This document shows positions 8,390 through 14,975 of a stretch of DNA of 16,552 nt, piece after piece. A program made the position numbers and the translations under genes. The number at the start of each line of letters is the position of its first letter. Position 1 is the stretch's first letter. The stretch is from CAZWVR01 sp964637235 (lineage in GTDB: Bacteria; Bacteroidota; Bacteroidia; Bacteroidales; S143-33), in NCBI GenBank assembly GCA_964637235.1, contig CAZWVR010000051.1, forward strand, positions 1 to 16,552, written 5' to 3'. The notes under the pieces were generated by a model that saw only the letters and a program-made list of their open reading frames with translations, ran no database searches and was not told the origin of the DNA.

Positions 8390-9181
8390 ACCCGATGTCT
8401 CTATTGCTAATTTCTCTAATTTTATTACAACTTCCTGTTTAAGTCCTACTCGTTCTGCAAAATACCTTAATGCACGCCTATCTTTTTCATCTATCTTACC
8501 TTTATTCCGAAGTATCTCCTTTATCAACTCATAATACTCTGCTTCATCTTTATTCATACTCCGCTTTATTATCATACTAATAAGCTCCTGAGACCTTTCC
8601 ATACTTATGCCATATTTATCCCGTAATTTATTCAATACCTTATGTTCTGTCTCATCAATAACATAATCATCAGTAAACATATATTCAATATCCTTTAAAA
8701 AATTCTCTTCTTGTTCATTCTGCGGCAATTCATTAGGACTTAATTTTGCAAATTCTATTATTGCTATAAGTGCTTCGGATATACCTGCAATTTGAGCTTC
8801 ATCTCTCTTTGAAAATACATTAAAATCCATACGCTCAAAAACCACCTCTACTCCATCTTTCCGCAAAAAAACAAAGCCTCTTTTCTGATCATAATAGAAA
8901 TTATCAATATCCGACCAAAAAATGTGTTTCTGAGATTTAACACCTAAAACCGTTTGAATAGTACGAATTCCATAATCAGTCATTATTGTGGAATCTTTGG
9001 CTGAACCTGAAAGTGTTAAATCTGCAAGCCAAAAAATCCTCTCATTCTGAGAAATATTATGAACTTTAAATGCATTATTAAGCTTCTGCTCCGGAATATT
9101 AGGATAAATATAACTATTATGCTCTGTAAATGCTTCTTTATGCTCATTTAATTGCGACAGAATGATATCTGAAAGCTCCAT
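8360..9181 (-). CDS. Unrecognised protein: possible PH-like N-domain plus a duplicated helical C-domain
   Basis: The protein has 273 residues from an ATG at 9181 and no signal peptide or membrane helix. I do not recognise the family. Residues about 47-118 (SQNERIFWLADLTLSG...HIFWSDIDNFYYDQKRGFVFLRKD...VVFER) read as alternating beta strands and resemble bacterial PH-like domains. Residues about 172-202 (IDETEHKVLNKLRDKYGISM) and about 226-258 (IDEKDRRALRYFAERVGLKQ) look like two copies of one helix-turn-helix-like unit, similar in style to TerB or calcium-less EF-hand-like helical repeats. An acidic linker separates the halves. The C-terminal 30 bases overlap the 3' end of murA on the other strand. 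A predicted promoter lies at 9273-9306. Alternative: a lone cytoplasmic housekeeping protein of unknown role. Confidence 0.8.
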   Translation of the reverse strand: MELSDIILSQLNEHKEAFTEHNSYIYPNIPEQKLNNAFKVHNISQNERIFWLADLTLSGSAKDSTIMTDYGIRTIQTVLGVKSQKHIFWSDIDNFYYDQKRGFVFLRKDGVEVVFERMDFNVFSKRDEAQIAGISEALIAIIEFAKLSPNELPQNEQEENFLKDIEYMFTDDYVIDETEHKVLNKLRDKYGISMERSQELISMIIKRSMNKDEAEYYELIKEILRNKGKIDEKDRRALRYFAERVGLKQEVVIKLEKLAIETSGLRDSGDVGS

Positions 9182-9272
9182 TACTTTGATTTTTAAGAAA
9201 AATTTTTTTCATATGCAAGTTAAAGAAACTTTTCGTAAATAAAAAACTACCCTCGCTAAATATCTCAACCTC

Positions 9273-9306
9273 CAAATATACAATTACATAGCACAAATTT
9301 CTCAAA
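9273..9306 (-). promoter_or_regulatory. Promoter for the 8360-9181 gene: TTTG, 22-base spacer, TATATTTG
   Basis: On the minus strand TATATTTG (9280 to 9273) is an exact TAnnTTTG box, with TTTG at 9306 to 9303. The 22-base spacer is slightly longer than usual. It would give a leader of about 85 bases before the ATG at 9181, with no Shine-Dalgarno in it. Confidence 0.5.
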
Positions 9307-9321
9307 ATTTACTATTCCAAT

Positions 9322-9360
9322 TTAGAAAATATATAGCTTTTTTATTAGAAAATATCTAGC
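9322..9360. repeat. Two tandem 16-base direct repeats, possible operator
   Basis: TTAGAAAATATATAGC (9322-9337) and TTAGAAAATATCTAGC (9345-9360) differ at one base and start 23 bases apart, close to two helical turns. The second copy ends 9 bases before the -7 box at 9370, so it covers the place where the -33 box should be, and no TTTG is there. This arrangement fits binding of a dimeric activator. The function is inferred only. Confidence 0.55.
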
Positions 9361-9369
9361 CTAATTTAT

Positions 9370-9377
9370 TATATTTG
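9370..9377 (+). promoter_or_regulatory. -7 promoter box TATATTTG for the 9497-12089 gene cluster
   Basis: Exact TAnnTTTG match facing the yfiR-like gene. No -33 TTTG is found at normal spacing; the direct repeats stand there instead. The predicted leader runs about 110 bases to the ATG at 9497, is strongly AT-rich, and shows no clear hairpin or Shine-Dalgarno. Confidence 0.5.
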
Positions 9378-9496
9378 CAATGAATAAAAATAAGAATTAT
9401 TATAAACTTGAAAATCTGTTTACAATTCTTAAAAAAAGAAAAATTTTCATTATTTGACTATTTTTTCTAAATTTAACCTGTAAAAATATTAGAAAT

Positions 9497-10014
9497 ATGA
9501 AACAAAAAATGAAAGATTCTTACTCCCGAAAAGTATTTATTTTAGGAATATTCTGTCTATTTTTTAATTTAAATTTTTTAACTGCCGAAGGGCAACTATC
9601 CGCACAATCAGCAGCAGAATTTACTTTTAATATTCTCTCCTTTATTGATTGGTCAGGTGTGGCTACTCCCCAGCTTACAGTCAATATCTTTGCCGATGAT
9701 ATACAATATAAACAAGCTTTTTCCGATTTTATCGGACATAAAACTATCCAGCGCAAAACAATAAAACTTGTTCCTATAAACGATATTACTGCTGCAAACG
9801 GTCAAGTAATTATTGTATGTAATTCTGGAATTTCTCAAATCCCCAAAATAAAGAATANNNNNNNNNNATAGGACTCGGAGCAGATGCTATCGCTAATGGG
9901 GCAGATATAGCTATATATAACGATAGCGGACCAAAATATAAAATTAACGAAGCCTCTCTGGCAGCAAAAAATATTAAATACAATAACGATTTAATTCATT
10001 ATGCAACTCAATGA
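9497..10014 (+). CDS. YfiR-like (DUF4154) exported protein, interrupted by an assembly gap
   Basis: The start at 9497 opens with a basic stretch and a hydrophobic segment (KVFILGIFCLFFNLNFLTAEG), a probable signal peptide. The mature part begins QSAAEFTFNILSFIDW, like the first helix of YfiR proteins, followed by LTVNIFADD and GQVIIVCNS. After ten N the remaining frame reads IGLGADAIANGADIAIYNDS and then KINEASLAAKNIKYNNDLIH, the characteristic end of the family, and stops at 10014. With exactly ten N the two halves are out of frame, so the gap length is a placeholder; the real number must be 2 modulo 3. In Pseudomonas YfiR is a periplasmic inhibitor of a diguanylate cyclase; no such partner is visible here. 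The end overlaps the next gene by 14 bases. Confidence 0.8.
9858..9867. other. Assembly gap (10 N)
   Basis: Ten consecutive N inside the yfiR-like gene. The reading frame is kept only if the true missing length leaves remainder 2 on division by 3, so this is an unsized join rather than ten ambiguous bases. From the family pattern, only a few to perhaps a few tens of residues are missing (inference). Confidence 0.95.
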
Positions 10015-10678
10015 TTACGCAGCTAATACAAAAAATATTATACCTCGTCATATTGCAGACTTAATAGCCAATGGAGAAGGACAGACCTTGGATTTCAAAT
10101 TTGAAATCAACGATGCTAAAAAATTAGCTAAAACACTTGTTGCTTTCGCTAATACTGACGGAGGTATATTGCTAATAGGTGTAAAAGATAATGGCAAAAT
10201 CGCTGGCATTAAATCTGACGAGGAAATGTATATGATTGAATCGGCAGCTCGTATATTTTCAAAACCTGCAATACCATATGAAATAAAAATTTGGCAAATA
10301 GGCAAAAAAAACATCCTGGAAGTCATTATCCCTAAAAGTAATCTAAGACCTCATTATGCTAAAAACGATAAAAATAAATGGATAGCATATATTAGAAATA
10401 AAGACAAAACTCTAATGGCTAATAAAGTCCTCATCGATGTATGGAAAAATAGCAAAAACCCCAAACCAATTAAAATAATCTATTCAAGAAAAGAACAACT
10501 CCTTTTAAACTATCTTACTGATAATAAATTTATTACTATTAAAGAATTCGTAAATTTAGCACAAATTTCTTATAAATTAGCACAAAAAATTTTAGTTGAT
10601 TTTATTCTTTTAGATATAATTGGCATACAAATTACAGAAAAAGAAGCTCTGTATTATCTAAAAAATAACTCCAAATGA
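10001..10678 (+). CDS. AlbA_2 (Schlafen-type) domain protein with a C-terminal winged-helix-like part
   Basis: A 225-residue protein. Residues about 16-130 match the AlbA_2 domain: LIANGEGQTLDFKFEI at the front, then LAKTLVAFANTDGGILLIGVK followed by DNGKIAGI, and HYAKNDKNKWIAYIRNKDKT, which resembles the closing strand of the domain. The C-terminal 70 residues (YSRKEQLLLNYLTDN...TIKEFVNLAQISYKLAQKIL) look like a winged helix. Family members are described as putative nucleic-acid or nucleotide-binding regulators and some relatives are RNases; the exact role here is unknown. The ATG at 10001 lies inside the last 14 bases of the yfiR-like gene and the stop overlaps the pyrB start as ATGA, so its translation is probably coupled to both. 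Such proteins are common in Bacteroidota. Confidence 0.82.
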   Translation: MQLNDYAANTKNIIPRHIADLIANGEGQTLDFKFEINDAKKLAKTLVAFANTDGGILLIGVKDNGKIAGIKSDEEMYMIESAARIFSKPAIPYEIKIWQIGKKNILEVIIPKSNLRPHYAKNDKNKWIAYIRNKDKTLMANKVLIDVWKNSKNPKPIKIIYSRKEQLLLNYLTDNKFITIKEFVNLAQISYKLAQKILVDFILLDIIGIQITEKEALYYLKNNSK

Positions 10679-11580
10679 AACACCTCGTTTCTATTACAGA
10701 TATTACCTCCGAACAGATGCAAGAAATATTTAACCTTGCCTCTAAATTTGAAAAATTTCAATATCCAGATCTACTAAAAAACAAAATAGCCGCTACATTA
10801 TTTTTCGAACCCTCCACAAGAACAAGATTAAGCTTTGAAACAGCTATGGAACGCCTCGGCGGTAAGATTATAGGCTTTACTTCTGCAACTTCATCAAGTG
10901 TAAGTAAAGGTGAAACTCTAAAAGATACTATATTGACCGTTGCCAACTATTCAGATATTATAATCCTAAGGCATCCATTAGAAGGAAGTGCTCGCTATGC
11001 AGCTGAAATATCCCCTATACCTATTGTAAATGCCGGAGACGGCGCAAATCAACATCCTTCACAAACTCTACTCGATCTATATTCAATACTAAAAACACAA
11101 GGTACGCTCAACAATTTAACAATTACATTAGTAGGAGATCTAAAATATGGCAGAACCGTCCATTCTCTAATAATGGCTATGAAAAATTTTAACCCTACAT
11201 TCTTTCTAATAGCTCATCAAAAACTAAAATTACCCGACGAATATAAAAAGATACTTAACCAAAATAACATTGAATATTATGAAAGCGAAATCTTCGACCC
11301 AAAATACATTAAGCAAAGCGATATCATTTATATGACAAGAGTCCAAAAAGAACGATTCTCTGATCTATTAGAATATGAAAAAACAAAAGATCTATACCAA
11401 CTAAAACTTGATATGCTTACAAACGTAAAGAAAAATCTAAAAATTTTGCATCCTTTACCCAGAGTTTACGAAATTGATACAGATATTGACAAAACTCCTT
11501 ATGCCTATTATTTTCAACAGGCTAAAAACGGTGTATATGTACGACAAGCAATTATTGTTAAACTTTTAAACATCTTATAA
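10675..11580 (+). CDS. pyrB: Aspartate carbamoyltransferase catalytic chain
   Basis: A 301-residue enzyme that joins carbamoyl phosphate and aspartate in pyrimidine synthesis. All family landmarks are present: carbamoyl-phosphate loop FEPSTRTRLSFETAMERLGG (S47-T-R-T-R51), the mobile loop lysine K78 in SVSKGETLKDT, HPLEGSA, GDGANQHPSQTLLDLYSI, GDLKYGRTVHS, and the aspartate site HPLPRVYEID. Length is normal. It overlaps the AlbA_2 gene by 4 bases and its stop shares one base with the next start (TAATG). A regulatory-chain gene pyrI, often next to pyrB in Bacteroidota, does not follow; a lipoprotein gene takes the place. The enzyme may be unregulated or pyrI may be elsewhere. Confidence 0.97.
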   Translation: MKHLVSITDITSEQMQEIFNLASKFEKFQYPDLLKNKIAATLFFEPSTRTRLSFETAMERLGGKIIGFTSATSSSVSKGETLKDTILTVANYSDIIILRHPLEGSARYAAEISPIPIVNAGDGANQHPSQTLLDLYSILKTQGTLNNLTITLVGDLKYGRTVHSLIMAMKNFNPTFFLIAHQKLKLPDEYKKILNQNNIEYYESEIFDPKYIKQSDIIYMTRVQKERFSDLLEYEKTKDLYQLKLDMLTNVKKNLKILHPLPRVYEIDTDIDKTPYAYYFQQAKNGVYVRQAIIVKLLNIL

Positions 11581-12089
11581 TGAAAAAAACTATTTTTCTG
11601 CTAATTGTTATACTAATTTTTACAAGTTGCCAAAAAAATAAAAACTACAAAATCAAAAGCGAATCAATCTCCCAACAGCAAAATAACAACGATATAGACA
11701 CCACAACAATTGATACTTTTTTAATAGAAAACGGTAGAAAAGTAATATTTTTTTCACCATCAGCGACAGAAAAAGAAAGACTAACAACAATATATGGACA
11801 AAATGATTACTGGGATTTCCAACAGCTATTTTCTAATTTTTATAATTTTTACCATCGTTCGTCAGCAGCTCTAACAAAACATCATATCAAAAATATACTC
11901 AGCCACAGCAAAATATTTAAAATAAAAGTAGGAAAAGAATATCAAATATTAGATCTACGAAAAAACAACCAGATTATGGGCTTCATTTTATATGATAGCT
12001 CAAAATATAAAGTGAATTATGGAGTATATAACAACAAAGATTTCATAACAGAAATCAGAAAATTCTACGGCATAAAATTCAGCTTTTAG
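11580..12089 (+). CDS. Small lipoprotein of unknown function
   Basis: The 169-residue product starts MKKTIFLLIVILIFTSCQKN: two lysines, a hydrophobic core and a lipobox with C17, so it is a predicted lipoprotein with a mature part of about 152 residues. After a polar Lys/Asn/Gln-rich linker (18-45), the rest is mixed alpha/beta: GRKVIFFSPSATEKERLTTI, an aromatic stretch QLFSNFYNFYHRSS, then KIKVGKEYQILDLRKNNQIM and FILYDSSKYKVNYGVYNNKD. I do not recognise the family. The start overlaps the pyrB stop by one base. No terminator is seen after it; the rpsF promoter follows 20 bases downstream. Confidence 0.82.
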   Translation: MKKTIFLLIVILIFTSCQKNKNYKIKSESISQQQNNNDIDTTTIDTFLIENGRKVIFFSPSATEKERLTTIYGQNDYWDFQQLFSNFYNFYHRSSAALTKHHIKNILSHSKIFKIKVGKEYQILDLRKNNQIMGFILYDSSKYKVNYGVYNNKDFITEIRKFYGIKFSF

Positions 12090-12108
12090 AAAAAAATTAT
12101 TCTGAAAT

Positions 12109-12140
12109 TTTGTATTTTAATCAAAAGTTATTTATATTTG
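12109..12140 (+). promoter_or_regulatory. Promoter of the rpsF operon: TTTG, 20-base spacer, TATATTTG
   Basis: TTTG (12109-12112) and TATATTTG (12133-12140) are separated by exactly 20 bases, a textbook Bacteroidota promoter. Transcription would begin near 12147, giving a leader of about 32 bases without a Shine-Dalgarno. Confidence 0.8.
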
Positions 12141-12178
12141 CAAGCCGTTAAAACAGAAAAAATTAAATACTAAAAGTT

Positions 12179-12541
12179 ATGCAAAATCAGTATGAAACCG
12201 TTTTCATTTTAACTCCCGTTTTATCTGAACAACAGATAAAGGAAACGGTTGGTAAATTCAGAAACTATCTGAAAGATAGAGGAGCCGAAATGGTTCACGA
12301 AGAAAGTTGGGGTATTCGTAAATTGGCATACCAAATCAACCACAAATCAACTGGTTATTATCATCTATTTGAGTATAAAGTTGCTCCAAATGTAATAGCT
12401 GATTTCGAACTCCAACTCAGACGCGATGAACGTGTTATGCGCTTTCTAACTGTCAAGCTTGACAAATACGCTATTGAATATAATGAAAAACGCAGAAAAA
12501 AACTCCAAGAAAAATCTGCTGAACCCAAATTAAATATATAA
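12179..12541 (+). CDS. rpsF: 30S ribosomal protein bS6
   Basis: The 120-residue protein begins QNQYETVFILTPVLSEQQIK and contains the S6 core GAEMVHEESWGIRKLAYQIN, KSTGYYHLFEYKV and LRRDERVMRFLTVKLDKYA. It binds 16S rRNA together with bS18 on the platform of the small subunit. It is the first gene of rpsF-rpsR-rplI, a common order. A Lys-rich C-terminal tail (480-540 of the gene's neighbourhood, residues 100-115) is usual. No Shine-Dalgarno precedes it. Confidence 0.98.
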   Translation: MQNQYETVFILTPVLSEQQIKETVGKFRNYLKDRGAEMVHEESWGIRKLAYQINHKSTGYYHLFEYKVAPNVIADFELQLRRDERVMRFLTVKLDKYAIEYNEKRRKKLQEKSAEPKLNI

Positions 12542-12544
12542 AAA

Positions 12545-12551
12545 AAGGAGG
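12545..12551 (+). promoter_or_regulatory. Strong Shine-Dalgarno (AAGGAGG) for rpsR
   Basis: AAGGAGG sits 8 bases before the ATG at 12560 and is a near-perfect complement of the 16S rRNA 3' end. None of the other gene starts I checked in the window has one. This supports the rpsR start and suggests a special translational control of bS18. Confidence 0.85.
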
Positions 12552-12559
12552 GTAAAACT

Positions 12560-12823
12560 ATGGCACAAGATGACATCAGATATCTAAATCCGCCACCGAT
12601 TGAATTTAAAAAGAAAAAATACTGTTATTTCAAAAAGAACAGAATTAAATACATTGACTACAAAGACCCTGAATTCTTAAAAAGATTTCTGAACTCTCAG
12701 GGTAAAATTCTTCCAAGACGAGTTACAGGAACCTCTCTCAAATATCAAAGACGATTAGCTAAGGCTGTAAAAAGAGCTCGGCAACTGGCTTTATTGCCTT
12801 ATGTAACAGACTTGCTCAAATAA
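12560..12823 (+). CDS. rpsR: 30S ribosomal protein bS18
   Basis: The 87-residue product shows the S18 pattern KKKYCYFKKN, then IDYKDPEFLKRFLNSQGKIL, PRRVTGTSLKYQRRLAKAVK and RARQLALLPYVT. It dimerises with bS6 on the small-subunit platform, near the 3' end of 16S rRNA. It lies 18 bases after rpsF and 18 bases before rplI. It is the only gene here with a strong Shine-Dalgarno. In a solved Flavobacterium ribosome bS18, with bS21 and bS6, helps hide the anti-Shine-Dalgarno, so this signal may allow feedback. Confidence 0.98.
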   Translation: MAQDDIRYLNPPPIEFKKKKYCYFKKNRIKYIDYKDPEFLKRFLNSQGKILPRRVTGTSLKYQRRLAKAVKRARQLALLPYVTDLLK

Positions 12824-12841
12824 CTCTAAAATTGAATTATT

Positions 12842-13285
12842 ATGGAAATAATACTATTGCAAGATATCCCGAAACTCGGAAATAAAGATGACATTATCAA
12901 AGTTAAACGTGGTTATGCCGTAAATTATCTAATTCCGAAAGGATTAGCAATCATAGCAACTCCTTCCGCAAAAAAAGCATTAGAAGAAAAACTAAAACAA
13001 CAGTCTAAGAAAATTGAAAAAGCTCGCAAAGAAGCAGAAGAACTTCTTAAAAAATTGAAAGACATCAAATTGCAAATAGCTGTCAAAGCAGGAGAAAAAG
13101 GTCAAATATTCGGTTCTGTCACAAACTTTCAAGTGGCTGACGCCTTAAAAGAAAAAGGATTTAATATTGATAGAAAGCAAATTACAATTGCCGAACATAT
13201 CAAACAATTAGGTACGTACAAAGCAAATATAAAATTATTCAAAGACATAGAGGCAGAAATTGAGCTCGAAGTCGTCGCTGAATAA
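12842..13285 (+). CDS. rplI: 50S ribosomal protein bL9
   Basis: The 147-residue protein has the full two-domain bL9 layout: N-terminal rRNA-binding domain with MEIILLQDIPKLGNKDDIIK and the signature VKRGYAVNYLIPKGLAI, a long charged connecting helix (about 45-75: KKALEEKLKQQSKKIEKARK), and a C-terminal domain with KAGEKGQIFGSVTNFQVADA and FNIDRKQI. It binds domain V of 23S rRNA near L1. It is last in the operon, followed by the terminator at 13329. No Shine-Dalgarno. Confidence 0.98.
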   Translation: MEIILLQDIPKLGNKDDIIKVKRGYAVNYLIPKGLAIIATPSAKKALEEKLKQQSKKIEKARKEAEELLKKLKDIKLQIAVKAGEKGQIFGSVTNFQVADALKEKGFNIDRKQITIAEHIKQLGTYKANIKLFKDIEAEIELEVVAE

Positions 13286-13328
13286 TATCAAAGCAAACAA
13301 ATAAGCTTTTTTACCTTTTTTACTTTTT

Positions 13329-13367
13329 AATCCCCTCTGGCTCAAACAGAAGGGGATTTTTTATTTT
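13329..13367 (+). terminator. Rho-independent terminator of rpsF-rpsR-rplI
   Basis: AATCCCCT pairs with AGGGGATT, extended inward by CTG/CAG with one bulged A, around a loop of about 7 bases; a T-rich run (13357-13367) follows. On the minus strand the run after the stem is A-rich, so it acts mainly for the plus strand. Its T run covers the rimO stop codon. Confidence 0.85.
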
Positions 13368-14647
13368 ACTACTTCTCCAACTAAATCAAATTCATAAGCA
13401 TCTACTATCTTTACATCATAAAAATTACCCGGCTCCAAAACCTCAGAACTACGAATTAAAACCTCATTATCAATTTCCGGTGAGTCATATTCAGTGCGAC
13501 CAATAAATAATTCACCTTCTTTCCTATCTATCAGCACCTTATAAATATTACCTATTTTACGAGCATTTTTCTCCTCTGAAATTTTTTCTTGTAAACTCAT
13601 TATCTCTTCTGCTCTCTGAGTTTTAATTTCAGGTGGTACAAGATCAGTATAATTCTCATAAGCATAAGTATTTTCCTCGTGAGAATACTCAAAAACACCA
13701 AGTCTATCAAATTCAACTTCTTCTACAAAATCACGTAATTGCCGAAATTCAAGCTCTCCCTCAGTAGGATAACCTACTATAAAAGCAGTACGAATAACCG
13801 CTTCCGGCAACCTCTTACGTATTTTTTCAAGCAAACGATATACTAATTTACTATCATATCCCCGACGCATAGACTGCAATACTTTATCAGAAATATGTTG
13901 AAGCGGCAAATCTATATATTTACACAATTGTGGATAATCTGCCATTACTTCTAAAATCTTTTCAATATACAAAGAAGGGTATAAATAATGTATGCGTATC
14001 CAAGGAAAATCAGTATCATAGGCAAGTTTTTTAAGGAAATCAGCAAATCTAAATTGCCCATATAAATCATAACCATAGTAAGAAGTATCCTGCGCAATGA
14101 TTATTAACTCTTTTACACCTTTTTTACGTAAATATTTCGCCTGCTCAATAAGTTTCTCCATAGACACAGAAACATATTTACCCCGAATAAGGGGAATAGC
14201 ACAAAATGCACATTTACGATTGCAACCTTCCGAAATTTTCAAATATGCATAATGCTTTGGTGTAGAAAGCAGCCTCTCTCCGTAAAGTTCTTTTTTATAA
14301 TCTATATCAAATGCTTGCAAAATTTCTTTTAAATTTACCCCAAAATATTTGGAAACTTCCGGTATCTCCTGTTCCAGTTCCGACTTATATCTCTGCGAAA
14401 GGCAACCTATAACGTATAAATCTTTTATTTTCCCCTGCTCTTTAAGCTGAACATATTCTAAAATTGTATCAATAGACTGAGCCTTCGCACTTTCTATAAA
14501 ACCACAAGTATTTATTATAACGATATCGTCTTTATTAACTTTTTGTTCAAAATTAACTTCTATGTTATTTTTAGAAAGATAAGTGGCTAATACTTCCGTA
14601 TCCACTAAATTTTTATAACAACCTAAGGTAATAAAATTCACTCGCAT
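13361..14647 (-). CDS. rimO: Ribosomal protein uS12 methylthiotransferase RimO
   Basis: A radical-SAM methylthiotransferase of 428 residues from ATG 14647; a TTG two codons upstream is an unlikely start. The N-terminal methylthiotransferase domain has its three cluster cysteines C10 (TLGCYKNLVDTE), C48 (INTCGFIESAK) and C82 (IGCLSQRY). The radical-SAM triad is C142-x3-C146-x2-C149 in EGCNRKCAFCAIPLIRGKY. A C-terminal TRAM domain starts near residue 365 (YKVLIDRKEGELFIGRTEYD) and ends DAYEFDLVGEVVK. GCYKNLVDTE points to RimO rather than MiaB. It methylthiolates a conserved Asp of ribosomal protein S12. It is read towards the ribosomal operon; the preceding gene on its strand is the HAD phosphatase, with a repeat element between. 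Confidence 0.95.
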   Translation of the reverse strand: MRVNFITLGCYKNLVDTEVLATYLSKNNIEVNFEQKVNKDDIVIINTCGFIESAKAQSIDTILEYVQLKEQGKIKDLYVIGCLSQRYKSELEQEIPEVSKYFGVNLKEILQAFDIDYKKELYGERLLSTPKHYAYLKISEGCNRKCAFCAIPLIRGKYVSVSMEKLIEQAKYLRKKGVKELIIIAQDTSYYGYDLYGQFRFADFLKKLAYDTDFPWIRIHYLYPSLYIEKILEVMADYPQLCKYIDLPLQHISDKVLQSMRRGYDSKLVYRLLEKIRKRLPEAVIRTAFIVGYPTEGELEFRQLRDFVEEVEFDRLGVFEYSHEENTYAYENYTDLVPPEIKTQRAEEIMSLQEKISEEKNARKIGNIYKVLIDRKEGELFIGRTEYDSPEIDNEVLIRSSEVLEPGNFYDVKIVDAYEFDLVGEVVK

Positions 14648-14667
14648 AATCAATCACAATTTATGAA

Positions 14668-14675
14668 CAAAAATA
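14668..14675 (-). promoter_or_regulatory. -7 promoter box TATTTTTG for rimO
   Basis: On the minus strand TATTTTTG fits TAnnTTTG and ends 20 bases before the rimO ATG, implying a leader of about 14 bases. No TTTG occurs at the -33 distance; that position is only about 5 bases from the edge of the GC-rich repeat element at 14700. Confidence 0.5.
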
Positions 14676-14699
14676 CCAATTTTTTAATAAAAGAATAAT

Positions 14700-14967
14700 T
14701 TTAGGGCGTGTCCCTCGCTCAGGCTCGGGTCGGGCTTTCCGCTTATATTCGGCTCGGCAAAGGCAAGGCATACTCTCGCAAGCGAAATGCAAGGCAATGC
14801 GGTAGCCGCCTTCGGCGGACAACTCGCCTGCCTAAGCATTTCGCTTGCTTTGGCGTGCGTGGGGCTTCGCTCCTCCGCTCAGCCTCCGCCGCCAAGTATG
14901 CCTAAGCCTTTGCCTTCGCCTCATATCGCTCCAATCCCTCACGCTCCTCCGCTACGCCTCCCCTAAA
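14700..14967. repeat. GC-rich palindromic intergenic repeat element with TTTAGGG/CCCTAAA ends
   Basis: A 268-base block of GC-rich DNA in an AT-rich window, bounded by a 7-base inverted repeat, TTTAGGG (14700-14706) and CCCTAAA (14961-14967). Three nested inverted repeats follow one axis: GGCAAAGGCAAGGCATACT (14756-14774) with AGTATGCCTAAGCCTTTGCC (14895-14914); GCAAGCGAAATGC (14778-14790) with GCATTTCGCTTGC (14836-14848), perfect over 13 bases; and a tip hairpin CCGCC-TTC-GGCGG near 14807-14819. GGGTCGGGCTTTCCGC near the left end and CAATCCCT(C)ACGC near the right resemble, from memory, dispersed intergenic repeats of many Bacteroidota genomes. It contains no transposase; a 65-codon open frame inside is composition-driven. 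Clear target-site duplications are not seen. It lies 8 bases from the HAD gene end and may end its transcript. Confidence 0.8.
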
Positions 14968-14975
14968 TCAGATAC

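Noticed and set aside
9322..9360. The repeats as a small CRISPR array
   Set aside because: Only two 16-base copies with a 7-base interval; repeats and spacers are far too short and there are no cas genes.
9380..9457. A 25-codon open frame just after the TATATTTG box, as a possible leader peptide
   Set aside because: Its ATG begins two bases after the box, ahead of the expected transcription start, and the peptide is Lys/Asn/Ile-rich as expected by chance.
12141..12178. A CCG-containing leader before rpsF, considered as an S6:S18-binding RNA motif
   Set aside because: The leader is about 32 bases with no paired stem around the CCG, so the known two-stem motif cannot be drawn.
14708..14905. 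A 65-codon plus-strand open frame
   Set aside because: It lies inside the GC-rich palindromic element, where stop codons are rare; the peptide is low-complexity Arg/Ala/Ser with no family resemblance.
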